From: Rostratula benghalensis
Taxonomy: Eukaryota > Chordata > Aves > Charadriiformes > Rostratulidae
Direction of reading: 5' to 3'
Length of the DNA stretch: 64,000 nt
NCBI GenBank assembly: GCA_013399305.1
Contig: VXAI01000049.1
Coordinates: 457,395 to 521,394, forward strand
Numbering within the stretch: position 1 is the stretch's first letter; each line of letters begins with the position of its first letter. The notes under the pieces are model-generated. The model was not told the DNA's origin. It searched no databases and saw only the letters and a list, made by a program, of their open reading frames with translations. The translations under genes were made by a program, and so were the position numbers. Shown here piece after piece: positions 24,875 through 36,000 of this stretch.

Positions 24875-27800
24875 GGAAAGGAAAAAAATGTACATTTTTT
24901 TTAAAGAGAAAATAATTTGGGATATGAGAGGTGTGTTTTGTGTTTATTCACTCAGTTCTTTATGCATGCAAACACAGCTTCTCTGTCTCAAGTGATAAAC
25001 TCTGAGTACGTACCACTGGCTATAGTTAGTATTTGGATGGGCTGAGGAAAGAGAAACAATCTTTCTCACAAACTTTTCATTTATTGGAAGACTGAGGTCA
25101 CCAACCTGGCATGTTAGACTGCCGTGACAGTACTGGGGACTAAGAAGACAGGACTGGTCATTTAAACACGTTTCCTTCTGCCTGGGGGTTAACTAAGATG
25201 ACATGCTCATATCCTGCTTTTTCTTTCCCCCTTTGAACCAAGGAGCCCAGAGCTGTTTCGTGTGGTTGAGGTGCGTTTGGTTGTTTCAGCTGAAGAGAGG
25301 TAGAGGGTATAAATTGTAAAAGTCTCATTTTTGAGCTGCGAGGTTTAGCTGCTGTGATGTGATATCCTTTCTCACATAGAGAGGGCATTCTGCCTAATTT
25401 CTCTTGCTAAGTACCATCTTGCTAATTGTTACTGATGTGTTGTGGAGCAGAGAGCCCTAAATCAGCTGAGCAAGGCAGACAGAAACCTCTGTGGCTTTTC
25501 AGAGCTGTTTCCCATTGAACGTGATGGCTTCCTTTGCATATTCACCCACTTTCTCCAGCCTTTACTCTTCATACTCCATTCTTTGATCAGTCACACACTA
25601 AGTTTTTTTAATATGCAGCTTTTTAAAATTACCAACCACTTACATACCTGCTTAATATGTCACTTTACCAGGGAAGTAATAAGAAGATGAAAGGAGGAAA
25701 GTGACTTTTGTGTAGAAATCTGGCTCAAGGCGTGAGTGGAGAAATAAAAAATAATCTTACCTTATTATGTCTTATCATCTCTGAAATTATGCAGGTATTT
25801 TTCAGTCAACAAATTAATTTTCAGATGGAAAAATCACAGTTATGAATTGGTTTTGGTCTGTCTTTCACTCATCATATCATACCATTACAGCAAAAGCTGG
25901 AGTTCGTAATGATATTGTGGAAACTGCTGATCAAAGGTTGTTTACACGGATTGTGTTCACTGATTTGCCAAAGTTGTCTCATACCCATGCACTTTAATGA
26001 CTATTCTCTGCAAAAATGATTTTTTTTTTTAAAAAAAAAGATTCTTTAATCTGATTACTCTCTAGTCTTAGTTATTCTTGAGAGTGTGAGATTAGATACA
26101 CACATGCTTGAAAGTCTGGTTTGCATGATTATGACTCAAAATGTTCCCTGAAAGGAAGGTATTGGAAAAAAACAAAAAAAATCTCATTCATAAGGAAATA
26201 GCAATTACAGCTGTAAGTCTAATTAACACCTTATGAAAAATCATCAAAGAAAGGCTGTAAAAAATCTAAAAGGAGGAATTTTAATTAATCAATAGACATA
26301 CGCAGGTAAGAATTACATATAAGCTTATGTCCTGCAAATGTCTCTATGTAATTAAGTTACATGGATTTGTAGGTTTTAGATGAATTTTGAGTTAGCAGCT
26401 ACAAGGCAGAGAATTCATATGATTTTGATACAGAAATGTATTTCTAAAACGTGTGACAAACAAATTGTGTTCCTCTCAACCGCTTTCTGAGATATTTTAC
26501 CCCATAAGCAAGTGTGCCTGTAGGTAGAAAACCAGTGCAACTGGGCTCTAAGGCTTCTTTCATGGGATTTCTTCTGATTTTATAAGCCTCTAGTCAGATA
26601 ACAGTATCCAACTTTAAAAAAAAAAAAATTGATAAAATAGTCCTTCTTTTCAAAATGGGGGATTACTTCCAAAATCATACCATTAGGAATCCAAATTAAT
26701 CTTAGAACTATAATCCTCACCATTCAAATAACAGCTACAAGGTAAAAAAATGAGAGAAGAAAAAAAAAAAGTATTTTAAGTCAGTTTTAGAAGTTTCATG
26801 GTTCTGAATTCTGTGTGATTGTACTTGCAATACTTACAGACAGCTTCCAGCTCATAAATACATTCATATTTAAATGGTAGTTTTAAAATGTATATTTTGT
26901 AATATTTAAATGTAGTTTTTCCACAGTGTGAGGCATGCTGAAGGAAGAGTAGTTTGAAGGCTATGATGCAATCTTTCATCAGTCATTGGTAGCTTCTGTA
27001 TTCAGGAACCATTCCTACAGCAAAGCCCTTATGTTGCTAAACACACACAGGCATGCAGACATGAAAGTGTCCAAATACTATACCCATACATACTCTCTGT
27101 TTATCTCAGGTGAGGCTAGGAAGAGAGGGTAATAAACAGATTGAGCATTTCTGACCCTCTGTTATAGCAGCGAGGTTGCAGTTGAAGATTTACCCTTTTG
27201 CTGGTGACTGAGCACAGACCAACAGTAGATGCTGCAATTCTACCCTAAGAACTAAATGTTGATGAAGCAGTTAGCCCTCTTTTGTCTTGTCTCTTCCACA
27301 GGCAAAAGAAATATGCATTCTATGCAAATAGAAATATGTAAAAACTAGCATTTTTGTGCTTGTGCACCTATAGCTGCATCCATTCTAGCAATTTGATTGT
27401 AATAAAGGCATTAGGCAATATAACTCCAATCTTTTTAACTGACTTCCTATAAGAAAAAGTTTCCAGCTTATGCTTGGTTTCAAGGAACTAGAGGACTATA
27501 GGGAGTGTGTGGTTGTGTGTATATTTGATTTGCTGCTTGTTTCCAATCTTGTTCCTAAAAAAAATTGAACTTCAAATTAATCCTTATTAATTTTGATCTT
27601 TTCTTATGTTCTGTTAACAGGCTTGTGCTAAGGTAAATCTGGGTGAAACTGAGAAAAAGCAGCGCTGGCTTTCAAAGCCAAATGCAGCCGAGTGCCAAGG
27701 CAGCTCAAGAGACCCCCACCCCAGGAACCACGTGTCCCGGCAGCATTTTCTCTCCAGCTCTGAAGGCCTGTATGGGAACTGGCATTTTGGGTGATGAGTT

Positions 27801-27989
27801 TCGGGGAGGCCTTCCCAAATCCAACACCTTTCTGGCACGTGCCTGGCATCACCTAGCGAGAAGGGCCAGGGGCATTCAGTAGCTCTTGCCTTACCAGAAA
27901 ATAGCCATTCCGAGCAGTTTGCTCAGGTGTTGTGTGTATTGCTGTCCCTCAGAACGAGGAAGGAACTGTGACATGATGTGACGTGATGT
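24875..27989. other. Intergenic DNA, no gene seen
   Basis: Mostly AT-rich with poly-A/T runs. A GC-richer patch at about 27640-27890 precedes a CR1 copy. It has several short overlapping open frames, none of which I recognise and none with clear splice sites. Confidence 0.5.
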
Positions 27990-28418
27990 AGGACCACAGA
28001 GATGATGAGGGGCCTGAAGCATCTCTCTTGGGATGAAAGATTGAGGGACTTGGGTCTTTTTAGTCTGGAGAAGAGAAGGCTGAGGGGGGATCTGATCAAC
28101 ACCTAGAAATACTTCAAGAGTGGGTGTCAGGAGGAAGGGGCCAGTGTTTCCTCAGTGGTGCCCAATGACAGGACAAGAGGAAATGGGTACAAACTGGATC
28201 ACAAAAAGTTCCATCTAAACACGAGGAGGAACTTCTTCCCTTTGAGGGTGGCAGAGCCCTGGAAGAGGCTGCCCAGAGAGGTGGTGGAGTCCCTGTCTCC
28301 AGAGACATTCCAAACCTGCCTGGACATGTTCCTGTGCTACCTTCTTTGGCAGGGGGTTGGAGTGGATGATCTCCAGGGGTTCCTTCCAACCCCAAATCAT
28401 TCTGTGATGCTGTGTATT
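27990..28418 (+). mobile_element. CR1 LINE 3' fragment (sense)
   Basis: Ordered CR1 blocks include ACAGAGATGATGAGGGGCCT, TTTAGTCTGGAGAAGAGAAG, GACAAGAGGAAATGGGTACA, AACTTCTTCCCTTTGAGGGT, GAGGTGGTGGAGTCCCTG and GATCTCCAGGGGTTCCTTCC. It ends in an ATTCTGTGATGCTGTG-type 3' terminus. Open frames inside it are not host genes. Confidence 0.95.
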
Positions 28419-28800
28419 CCTCCTTACAGGCAATTTCTATTACTGTGCAGTGGGAAGTAACCTCCTTCCATTCACTGTTTCATAGGTCTATTTAAAACAA
28501 AAATACCCACTTAAAAATATTATTGTACGTTTATCAACATATTTGAGGGATCTGACAATTTCTCTCTCTTGGTTTACTGAAAGGATCTGTCCTGTTATCA
28601 GCAATTTCACATTCACCATTCAGTGATTATGCAAATAGGCACCAGCATGGAGAAATTTAAAATAATCCCTGCATCAGAGAGTACGCCATTACACAAAGGT
28701 AAACCTAAATAAATCTAAACTGACTACCTTACTTACTGCTTTCATTTTTACTTAGATTGTTCTACAAAGGGTTTATAGTTTGTTCTTCTAGTGTACAAAT

Positions 28801-28844
28801 AATAAAGGAATTGCACTTAAAAGTACCAAAAAAAAAAAAAAAAA
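28801..28844 (+). other. AATAAA plus poly(A) block, possible retroposed transcript 3' end
   Basis: AATAAA at 28801-28806 is followed after 21 bases by an uninterrupted run of 17 A (28828-28844). That spacing is normal for a polyadenylated transcript. I recognise no source gene upstream and no clear target-site duplication, so chance AT-richness remains possible. Confidence 0.35.
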
Positions 28845-29169
28845 TTATGTTAAGGAGCTCAGGTTTTTAAGGATTTGTAATTCTGCTTTTCAGCTTTGAA
28901 AAAAGAGGAAATGCCATCTTTCGCCTTTGCATGTTTAGGGAGAAAAATTTGTGTTAATATCAGTGATTACCAAGTAAGGTCATGTTTTTTGTAGTTCTAT
29001 AAGTTATTTTTCTAAATTCTTTTATCAGTCTCCCTACAGAACTACTGGGTCTTCAGTGTTTGCAGCCAGGAGCACTGGGCCTCATCATTTTTTTTAAATC
29101 TCACTGCATACATGGTGTTTCAGTCAATAAGGTGTTTTTGTCACGTATCTGCCTATGGGTGACAATCCG

Positions 29170-29202
29170 CCACTAGAGCAGCTGCAGAACACCACCTAGT
29201 GG
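29170..29202. promoter_or_regulatory. Candidate CTCF-like inverted motif pair
   Basis: CCACCTAGTGG at 29192-29202 reads CCACTAGGTGG on the - strand, close to the CTCF core. An opposing partial match, CCACTAGAGC, lies at 29170-29179 on the + strand. The outer CCACTAG and CTAGTGG form a 7-bp inverted repeat. Only core motifs were compared, by eye. Confidence 0.3.
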
Positions 29203-29539
29203 TGCCCAGCAGTCCCTCAAAATCACCAAAACCAGTTAAAGCTTCCCTCCCGTCTCTTTCCGTCAGGTTACTTCTCAGAACTGCTGCCACCACAAGGTGA
29301 AATTCCGGCCTGGGTGATGTCAGGCAGAACTCTCCAGCCTCTTTGCTAAACAATTCAACAGAATATTGAATACACCTTAACCGATATGGCCATCGCACGC
29401 TTCCTTCTTCCACGGAGGCACAGGTGGGTGTTCAGCAATGGCAGGGTTTGGGGCATGAACGTACATATTGTGAAAAATCTTGGCCAATGCTTTTTTCCTA
29501 TGCTAGCCTACAAAGATTCTTTTAAATTAAATGCTAGAT

Positions 29540-30152
29540 GGACAAGGAGGCCAAACAGCATCCTGGGCTGTGTCAGGAACAGTGTGGTGAGTAGGATCAG
29601 GGCAGCGAACGTCCTCCTGTAGTCAGCACTGTTGAGTCCCCATCTCAAGTGCTGTGTCCAGTTTTGGGCCTCTCACTACTAAGAAAGATGTTGAGGTGCT
29701 GGAGTGGGTCCAGAGAAGGGCAGCGGAGCTGGTGAGGGGTCTGGAGAATGTGTCTTCTGAGGAGAGGCTGAGGGAGCTGGGGGTGTTCAGCCTGGAGAAG
29801 AGGAGGCTGAGGGAAGACCTTCTTGCTCTCTACAACTCCCTGTAAGGAGGGGGTAGCCAGGGGGAGTCAGTCTTTTCTCCAAAGTCACAGGTGATGGGAC
29901 AAGAGGTAATGGCCTCAAGTTTCACCAGGGTGGGGTTAGGATGGGTATGAGGAAAAGTTTCTTCCCTGGAAGGGGTATCAAGCCCAGGGAAGTGGTTGAG
30001 TCACCATCCCTGGAGGTACTTAAACCCCCTGGAGGGTTGACATAGCACTTGAGGGACATGGTGCAGTAGTGGACTTGGCAGTGTTAGGTTGATGGTGGGA
30101 TTCTATGATCTTAAGGGTCTTTTCCAACATAAATTATGAGTCTATGATTTAG
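29540..30152 (+). mobile_element. CR1 LINE 3' fragment (sense, about 610 bp)
   Basis: CR1 blocks run in order: AGCATCCTGGGCTGTGTCAG, CAAGTGCTGTGTCCAGTTTT, GTCCAGAGAAGGGCAGCGGA, GGTGTTCAGCCTGGAGAAGA, GATGGGACAAGAGGTAATGG, and a GATTCTATGATCTTAAGGGT region near the 3' end. It is one of the two longest copies in the window. Confidence 0.95.
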
Positions 30153-30360
30153 GCTTCTGGGTGTAACAAATACCAAGTTATCTAAAGGTGTGTGTGGGGA
30201 GAGTATCTAAAAGTTTGTTTAGACTTGTAATGATCTTACAATATTTTCTACAGGTACCACAGGGAAAGAAAGGTGCCTCATAAGGTAAGCAATACATAAA
30301 AAGTATTCAAGGCCAGATTATTCTCTTACATGGTTAAAATACAAAGATTTTAAGTGGAAT

Positions 30361-30885
30361 TCATGGAATCAGGGAATTGTCTTAGTTGGAAGGGACCTCT
30401 AGAGCTCACCCAGTCCCACTCCCCTGCTAAAGCAGGGCTGCCCAGAGCACATCACTCAGGGCTGCACCCAGGAGGGGCTTGAAGGTCTCCAGAGAAGGGG
30501 ACTCCACACCCTCCCTGGGCAGCCTCTGCCAGGGCTCTGACACCCTCACTCCACAGAGGTTTCTCCTCATCTTTGAATGGAACTTCCCGTGTTCCAGCTT
30601 GTGCCCATTGCCCCTCATCCTGTCACTGGGAACCACTGAGAAGAGTCCAGCTCCATCCTCCTTCAATCTACACTTCAGACACTTGTGAGCATTGATAAAG
30701 TCTCCCCTCAGCCTTCCCTTCTCCAGGCTGAAGAGTCCCAGCTCTCTCAGCCTTTCCTCATCAGGGAGATGCTCCAACCCCTCCATCATCTTTGTTGCCC
30801 TGCACTGGACTCTCTCCAGTAGTTCCTGTCTCTCTTGAACTGGGGAGCCCAGAACTAGACTTCATTCAGATCTGGTATGACTGAG
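30361..30885 (-). mobile_element. CR1 LINE 3' fragment (antisense)
   Basis: The + strand shows the reverse complement of CR1: GTTGGAAGGGACCTCTAGAG, a GCTGCCCAGAGCACATC block, TCCTCATCTTTGAATGG, CAGGCTGAAGAGTCCCAGCT and GCCCTGCACTGGACTCTC. It faces the sense copy at 29540-30152 tail to tail, with about 210 bp between them. The 120-codon - strand frame inside it is CR1-derived. Confidence 0.95.
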
Positions 30886-32010
30886 TAGGTAATCTAATCT
30901 AGTCTGCCATGTAATTTTTTGAGTATTTTAGTTCTTCTTGCAGGTCAACTTCTTCCAAGTAATTATATGTAAGTTTAGCTATTCTGATATTACTGTGTAA
31001 ATTCCATATTCCTTTAACTTTTCTGATGTGTAAAGCTCACCTGAGGCCATCTCTTCAGATGGTTCAGAAGTAAAAAGAGGGAGTACCTTTTATGACGCTG
31101 CAGGTGTGTGATCAGTGCTGCTGAGTGAGGCTTGGGTTTCCACCAAAGATTCTTTATCACACTTGACTGAAAGCCACCTTTTCCAGATTTCCTCACCGAG
31201 TCGTGCACAGGACAAAAGGAAACAATAAACCCAGGGACCTAAACCAGAGCACTTTGGTCCTTTAGGAATACATTTGGCATCATTTGAGCCCAGGAATGCT
31301 ATTTTGAGTGGTGACCTTGCATCTGGATTGCAAACAGACAGTTTGCAGGATGAACAGCGAAGTCTTCAATGGCCTGACGAAGCGTTCCGCTCGGTCCTTG
31401 GTATAAAGGCAAAAAATTATTCACGTTACCATTTGTGAGGCAGTAGGCCAAGACACCTTGAGGAATGGTCAGACCTGAAAAGCCCACCCTGGGAGGTAGG
31501 TAACCACCTAAAAAAAGTTTCTGGGGACATAACCTTCAAAGGAGAGACAGTGGGGAAAGAGCTGGAGCAGAAAAAAAAATTATCTATATATATAGCAGGA
31601 AGGAGATGAGGAAAGACTACTGGATGCAGCAGCAGAGGTGGGTGGTGTAGGTGAGTACATTAGCATATTCATTACATTTCTGATGGTTCATTTACATATT
31701 ATAATGAAGGGGCATACGGAGTCACGCCTTCTTGTGGTTGTCATTATGCGAGAGAGTTGTTTCTTCCTCCATCATCTTCTTCATCTCTCCTCTGCCTCAC
31801 TTTTTGTGTTGGTAAAACATTCCAACTGCTTAATTACCCATTAAAACTAATGATCTCCCTGCTACCACCTGTTTGGCTGACAATGTCCATATTTGCTGCA
31901 TCCTTGTCTTAGGCCACCGTGTTCTCAAGGTCCTTTCTTATCTTACTGAGGCCTTGAAACGAGTTGGGTGCTCACTAAAATAGCTGTTTCTTCTCTAAAA
32001 GAAACATTCC
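30886..32010. other. Intergenic DNA upstream of AKTIP, no gene seen
   Basis: No exon or repeat family is recognised. A TCTATATATATAG run lies at about 31581. Confidence 0.5.
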
Positions 32011-32090
32011 TACAGTTTAACCAGTTAGGGAATACAGAAAAGTCTGCTTTTACAGTTTAACCATTTAGGGAATACAGAAAAGTCTGCTTT
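32011..32090 (+). repeat. Tandem duplication of a 40-bp unit
   Basis: TACAGTTTAACC...AGTCTGCTTT occupies 32011-32050 and repeats immediately at 32051-32090. One difference (CCAGTTAG versus CCATTTAG) separates the copies, so the duplication is probably fairly recent or maintained. Confidence 0.95.
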
Positions 32091-32627
32091 AGGCATCAGA
32101 ACGGCAAAGGGCAGGGTGCTGCAAATGGGCCTTGGCACCTGTGGCAGCAGTTTGGTTGGAATAATTGGAATAAAATAAAATTCACCTCACATTCATTGAT
32201 TTTAAATGTTCTCTCTAGGTTTCATACTTGAGCTAGCAGGGGTTTTGTCATCATCTTCCAAACCTGGGCAAACTACTTCAGTTTGGGCATGGCGTTTTGG
32301 CAGTTGTTCTCCTGGTCTCAGAAGTCTGACTGCAAATGAGAACTAATTATTCTTATTCTGCTCCCTCTCTTCAGCAGCTTTTTAGAGCTAAATTTTGTGT
32401 GTATACACCTGTGTATGTAGGGATGCCTATAAATTAACACTGTGTGTGTGTGCATATTCACCTCCTCAGCGACTGATTCAGAAACTGTTACGAATTAGTA
32501 ACTTAAATAAGAAAAAAACGAGGTGCAACGAGTTCTGAACTCCCCTCAGCCCCCGAGGGACTGCGGCCCTCACAGAGAGGTGGTAGCCGCCGCCATCGGC
32601 TGCACCCGCCCTCTCCTCTCCCGCTGA

Positions 32628-32931
32628 CCAATCGCACGCCTCCCCGCTTCCACGGCCGGCCAATGAGAGAGCTTCGTTTCTCTCAGCCCCAGCCTCAGCC
32701 ACTTCTTCCTGCTGAGAGAGTGACAGGTGCCTCACCCCTGTCCCATTGGTCCGCTCTCCCGGGGACAGACAGGCCCTCGGACCAATCCCCACTTCCTGGG
32801 CGGAACCCTCGGCGGCAGTGACAGGCGTCGCCCTTCTGCGTCACGGAGAGGGCGGTGTCTGTCATTGGCTGTGTTGGCCCCCATTGCCCCGCCCCAGTTG
32901 AGCCCTCCCGGAAGGGCCAGCCGGCGATTGG
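32628..32931. promoter_or_regulatory. Array of six CCAAT boxes (NF-Y sites)
   Basis: CCAAT occurs on the + strand at 32628-32632, 32660-32664 and 32782-32786, and as ATTGG at 32745-32749, 32864-32868 and 32927-32931. Two adjacent pairs are 32 and 37 bp apart, close to the three-helical-turn spacing seen in NF-Y-driven promoters. Confidence 0.75.
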
Positions 32932-33004
32932 CCGAGGGGAAGGCCGGGTCCGGATGTGCGGTGCCTTGGGGCGGGCTTTAAATGGGGCAGCGGCGGGGGT
33001 AGAG

Positions 33005-33065
33005 GGGGGAGCGGCGGCGGGGCCTGGGCCGCGCGTGCAGCGGAGCGGCGGGAGCCTCGTTTCGG
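33005..33065 (+). other. AKTIP: AKTIP noncoding exon 1 (5' UTR)
   Basis: Inferred from the CpG island, the upstream TTTAAA and a donor TTCGG|GTGAGG, which puts the exon end at 33065. The first base is approximate. Other donors in this GC-rich region cannot be excluded. Confidence 0.5.
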
Positions 33066-36000
33066 GTGAGGGGACGAGCGGGCGGGCGGGCGGCACCACC
33101 ACCGCCACCACCGCCGCGCCGGTACGGTCTGGCTCCGCTCCGCCCCGCCTGCCCGGGCGTGGTGCCCGCGGGGAGGCAGCGCCCGCCGGAGCGGGAGGGA
33201 GGCGACGGGCCCCGGGCGCACTGAGGGGCGGCGGCGGCGGGCTGTCAGCCTGCGCCTTGCGGGGCACTCACCTGCCGCCGGGAGGGGTCGGGCCGGCGCC
33301 CGCCCTCTCGCCCCGTGAGGAGAGTCTGCCGGGCCCCCTTTGTGAGGCACCCCGCGGCCGCTGGAGGCCCTGGGGCGGCTGCTGGCGGGGCGAAGGCCCC
33401 GCGGGCCTCCCTCCGCGCCCTTCCAAACGGAGTGGCACAACCGGGGATGATGGGGAGAGTTCGCCCCGCCCGGGTCTGGGGGGTCCCCTGAACTGCTGGG
33501 GCGTTGGGCTGTCACCCATCCGTCCTCCAGCTGACGGCCCCCTCTGGAAGCCCGGCCGTCCCGTGAAACTCGGCAGGCCGTCCCTTTGTGTCGTTAAACT
33601 GTCAGATCTTGTATAAGAGCTGGCTTGGCTGGCACGGAGTGTGATTTCGTTAGAGGTGTGTAAGGGGATTGGAAGCAGAGCAGCAGGTGTCGATGTGGAA
33701 GGTGTGATCCCTCTGTGGAGGAAGAGTTGGCAAACAGGCTTGACCAGCCAGTGTTCCTGCTGCCTCCGAGCATTCCTTCAGTGGCCTCCACCTTGTCCAG
33801 TGGGTTCAGGAGTGTGCTACTGAAATCCTTGGGTCCTAAGAAGATCAGGAGTAGGTATCCAGAGAGGTTGTGGAGTCTCCTCTGGAGATATTCAAAACCT
33901 GCCTGGATGTGTTCCTGTGTGACCTGCTCTGGGTGTTCCTGCTCTGGCAGGGGATTGGACTGGGTGAGCTTTCAAGGTCCCTTCCAATCCCTGAGATTCT
34001 GTGATTCTGAATAGCGAGTTCTGGTGTGAACTGACAGCTGCATTGCTGGACAAAGGTGTAATAGTGTTGTGATCAACACGGATTGTTCTCCTCTAGTGCC
34101 CTGCCTCATCAGCTCTGTTTTTTCTCAAGTGTGGCTTCCTTCTTTTTTAGGTAGGGAATAAAATGCATAAAAACATATGTACACACACATATATAAAAAA
34201 TTATGTTATATGTTTGTCTCTACTTCTATTTTTTTTCTTCTTGAAGAATCATGTCTGTTTCAAAAATATTTAGAAAAGTCCTCAGTTCCAGGTAGATGAA
34301 GTTTTTGTCAAATTGTTTTAGCATTCTATTTAATCTAATGACCCTGCTGATGACAGGGCGGGAAATGACACGTGATATGACAGTAGGTATAAATAATAGA
34401 AGTCATCTTGAACGAGAATACCTGGTGTGGAGAAGGTACAGAAGCTAAGTACTTAAAATTTTGGTTTTTGTTAATGACAACTTTTGAAGCATGATGAAGT
34501 ACTGCACGAGTTTACACTTGCTCTGAGAGCTCTCATTTGTACCTCGGTGCTGGTAAGTGTCAATGTCACCTTGTACTTGGTGGTAGGTGACTTTCTTGGT
34601 CCTGATGCAGCAGGACCTTAGCAGAGTGCTATATAGAAGTTAGAAGGCCTTTCTGAGAAGCAGAATTTGAAATAATGTTTCTTCACAAGTTTGTGTTATG
34701 TCTTTTTTTTAAAGGCTGTTGTACTGGAAGGAAAACATTCCAGAAAAAGATATCTAAAAAAATGTTATGGCAGAAGGCCCACTTAGGGGGGTTGCTGTTA
34801 TTTTCTGCTCTTGAAGTAATAGATATTAGTGGAACATATTACTGAGTGGCACGCTATTGAGCCTTTTCTTAATTGAGGCACTGTGGACAATGACAATGTG
34901 AAAGGAAGCAGGATGATGATTTTGAGTGTATTTGTTCCCTTTTCATGAAATGAGGAGAGTGTATTGTGTTCTTTTGGGAACCTGATGGTTTCATTGGTTA
35001 CAGCACCTTAAGCTGCCATAATTGTAGGTCCCTTGTAATAGATTCTGCAGCCCCGTATCAGATGGAGTGACTAAACTGCCTAGAAATTCCCCTTGAGGAC
35101 AGTGGGAACTGCCTCTCCTTGTCTTCTACAGAACTTCTGCATTGTGAGAAGTATGGTAAAGGCTCTAACTTAAATATTCTGTTACTTGATTACTCTTCTT
35201 TAAATTTATTTCTTTTAAAAATTATTCTTGTGATTGGAGAGGGGTAGTAAGTTACAAGGTGAAGGCACTGGAGAGAGCATGAGCAATTGCAAGTATGTTT
35301 CCTGTACTGAAGACATTCTCCACTCCCATGTAGCATAACTAGAAGGGAGTGAGTGTGATCTGCAATAAACAAATTCTGAAAGACCTTGAAAGGCTTTTAA
35401 ACCTGGGAAGCTGGTGCTCTGAAGTTATTAATTTTCTGTCTGATTGAGACTGGGGACAAAAAGCCTCTTAAGTTTAGGACAACACCATGTATTGCTTATT
35501 ACTGGCAGGCAAATGGGTAAAAGATCTCTGCTGGAGACTCTGTAGTTTAACTAGAGCTAGTGTAATGTTCTATTTGGAGATATAAACCACTCTTAATAGC
35601 CTGTGAATAGGCATCTCTATGATGAAAAGCTTTTCAATAAAGCTGGAAGTGCACTGAAATGTGCAGCTGCCTCCAAAAGATGGAGTTGGTGACTGAACTC
35701 CATCTAGCGCCAGTTATCAAGCTTCTAGATCAGTTCTCTGTTTAATTATTATTATTTAAGCTGGTTTTTTAAGTGCATACCCTATTCTTTGTTCTGTTCA
35801 CTTCCTGCATCTCATCCCTCTGGGTCTGAAATATTGCAATTTATATTGCCTAGTCTTAAAAAAACACCAGCCCAAACCAAACAAACCGAGAGAATAAAGT
35901 CCCACCCGAACCCCATAATCATTCCAGATTCCAGGTGGTTGTCTTTCAACTTGTACATCGGCCTCCAGCACTTTCCTCTCCTGTCAAAGCCATGGTGCTC

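Larger units (their letters stand above)
32520..33600 (+). promoter_or_regulatory. AKTIP: CpG-island promoter of AKTIP
   Basis: CpG density and GC content rise sharply here compared with both flanks. The island holds six CCAAT boxes between 32628 and 32931, GC boxes (GGGCGG, CCCCGCCCC), ETS-like ACTTCC/GGAAG cores and a TTTAAA at 32977-32982 in front of the presumed transcription start near 33005. Long open frames on both strands are a by-product of the GC content. The island is followed by AKTIP exons on the + strand. It could also fire leftward, because a GATGGCGGC YY1-type motif lies on the - strand at 32589-32597. Confidence 0.85.

Noticed and set aside
27614..27882. Overlapping 74-79 codon frames on both strands in a GC-rich patch
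   Set aside because: Mutually antisense, no family resemblance and no convincing splice pair. GC content explains the open frames.
30427..30789. 120-codon - strand open frame resembling a protein
   Set aside because: It lies entirely within an antisense CR1 3' fragment. Similar words appear in the sense copies at 28155-28460 and 29654-29845, so it is repeat-derived.
32855..33616. 253-codon + strand open frame, and long frames on the - strand, in the CpG island
   Set aside because: High GC content removes stop codons in all frames. The translations are Pro/Gly/Arg/Ala-rich low complexity with no known family, and the region is promoter and first-exon DNA.
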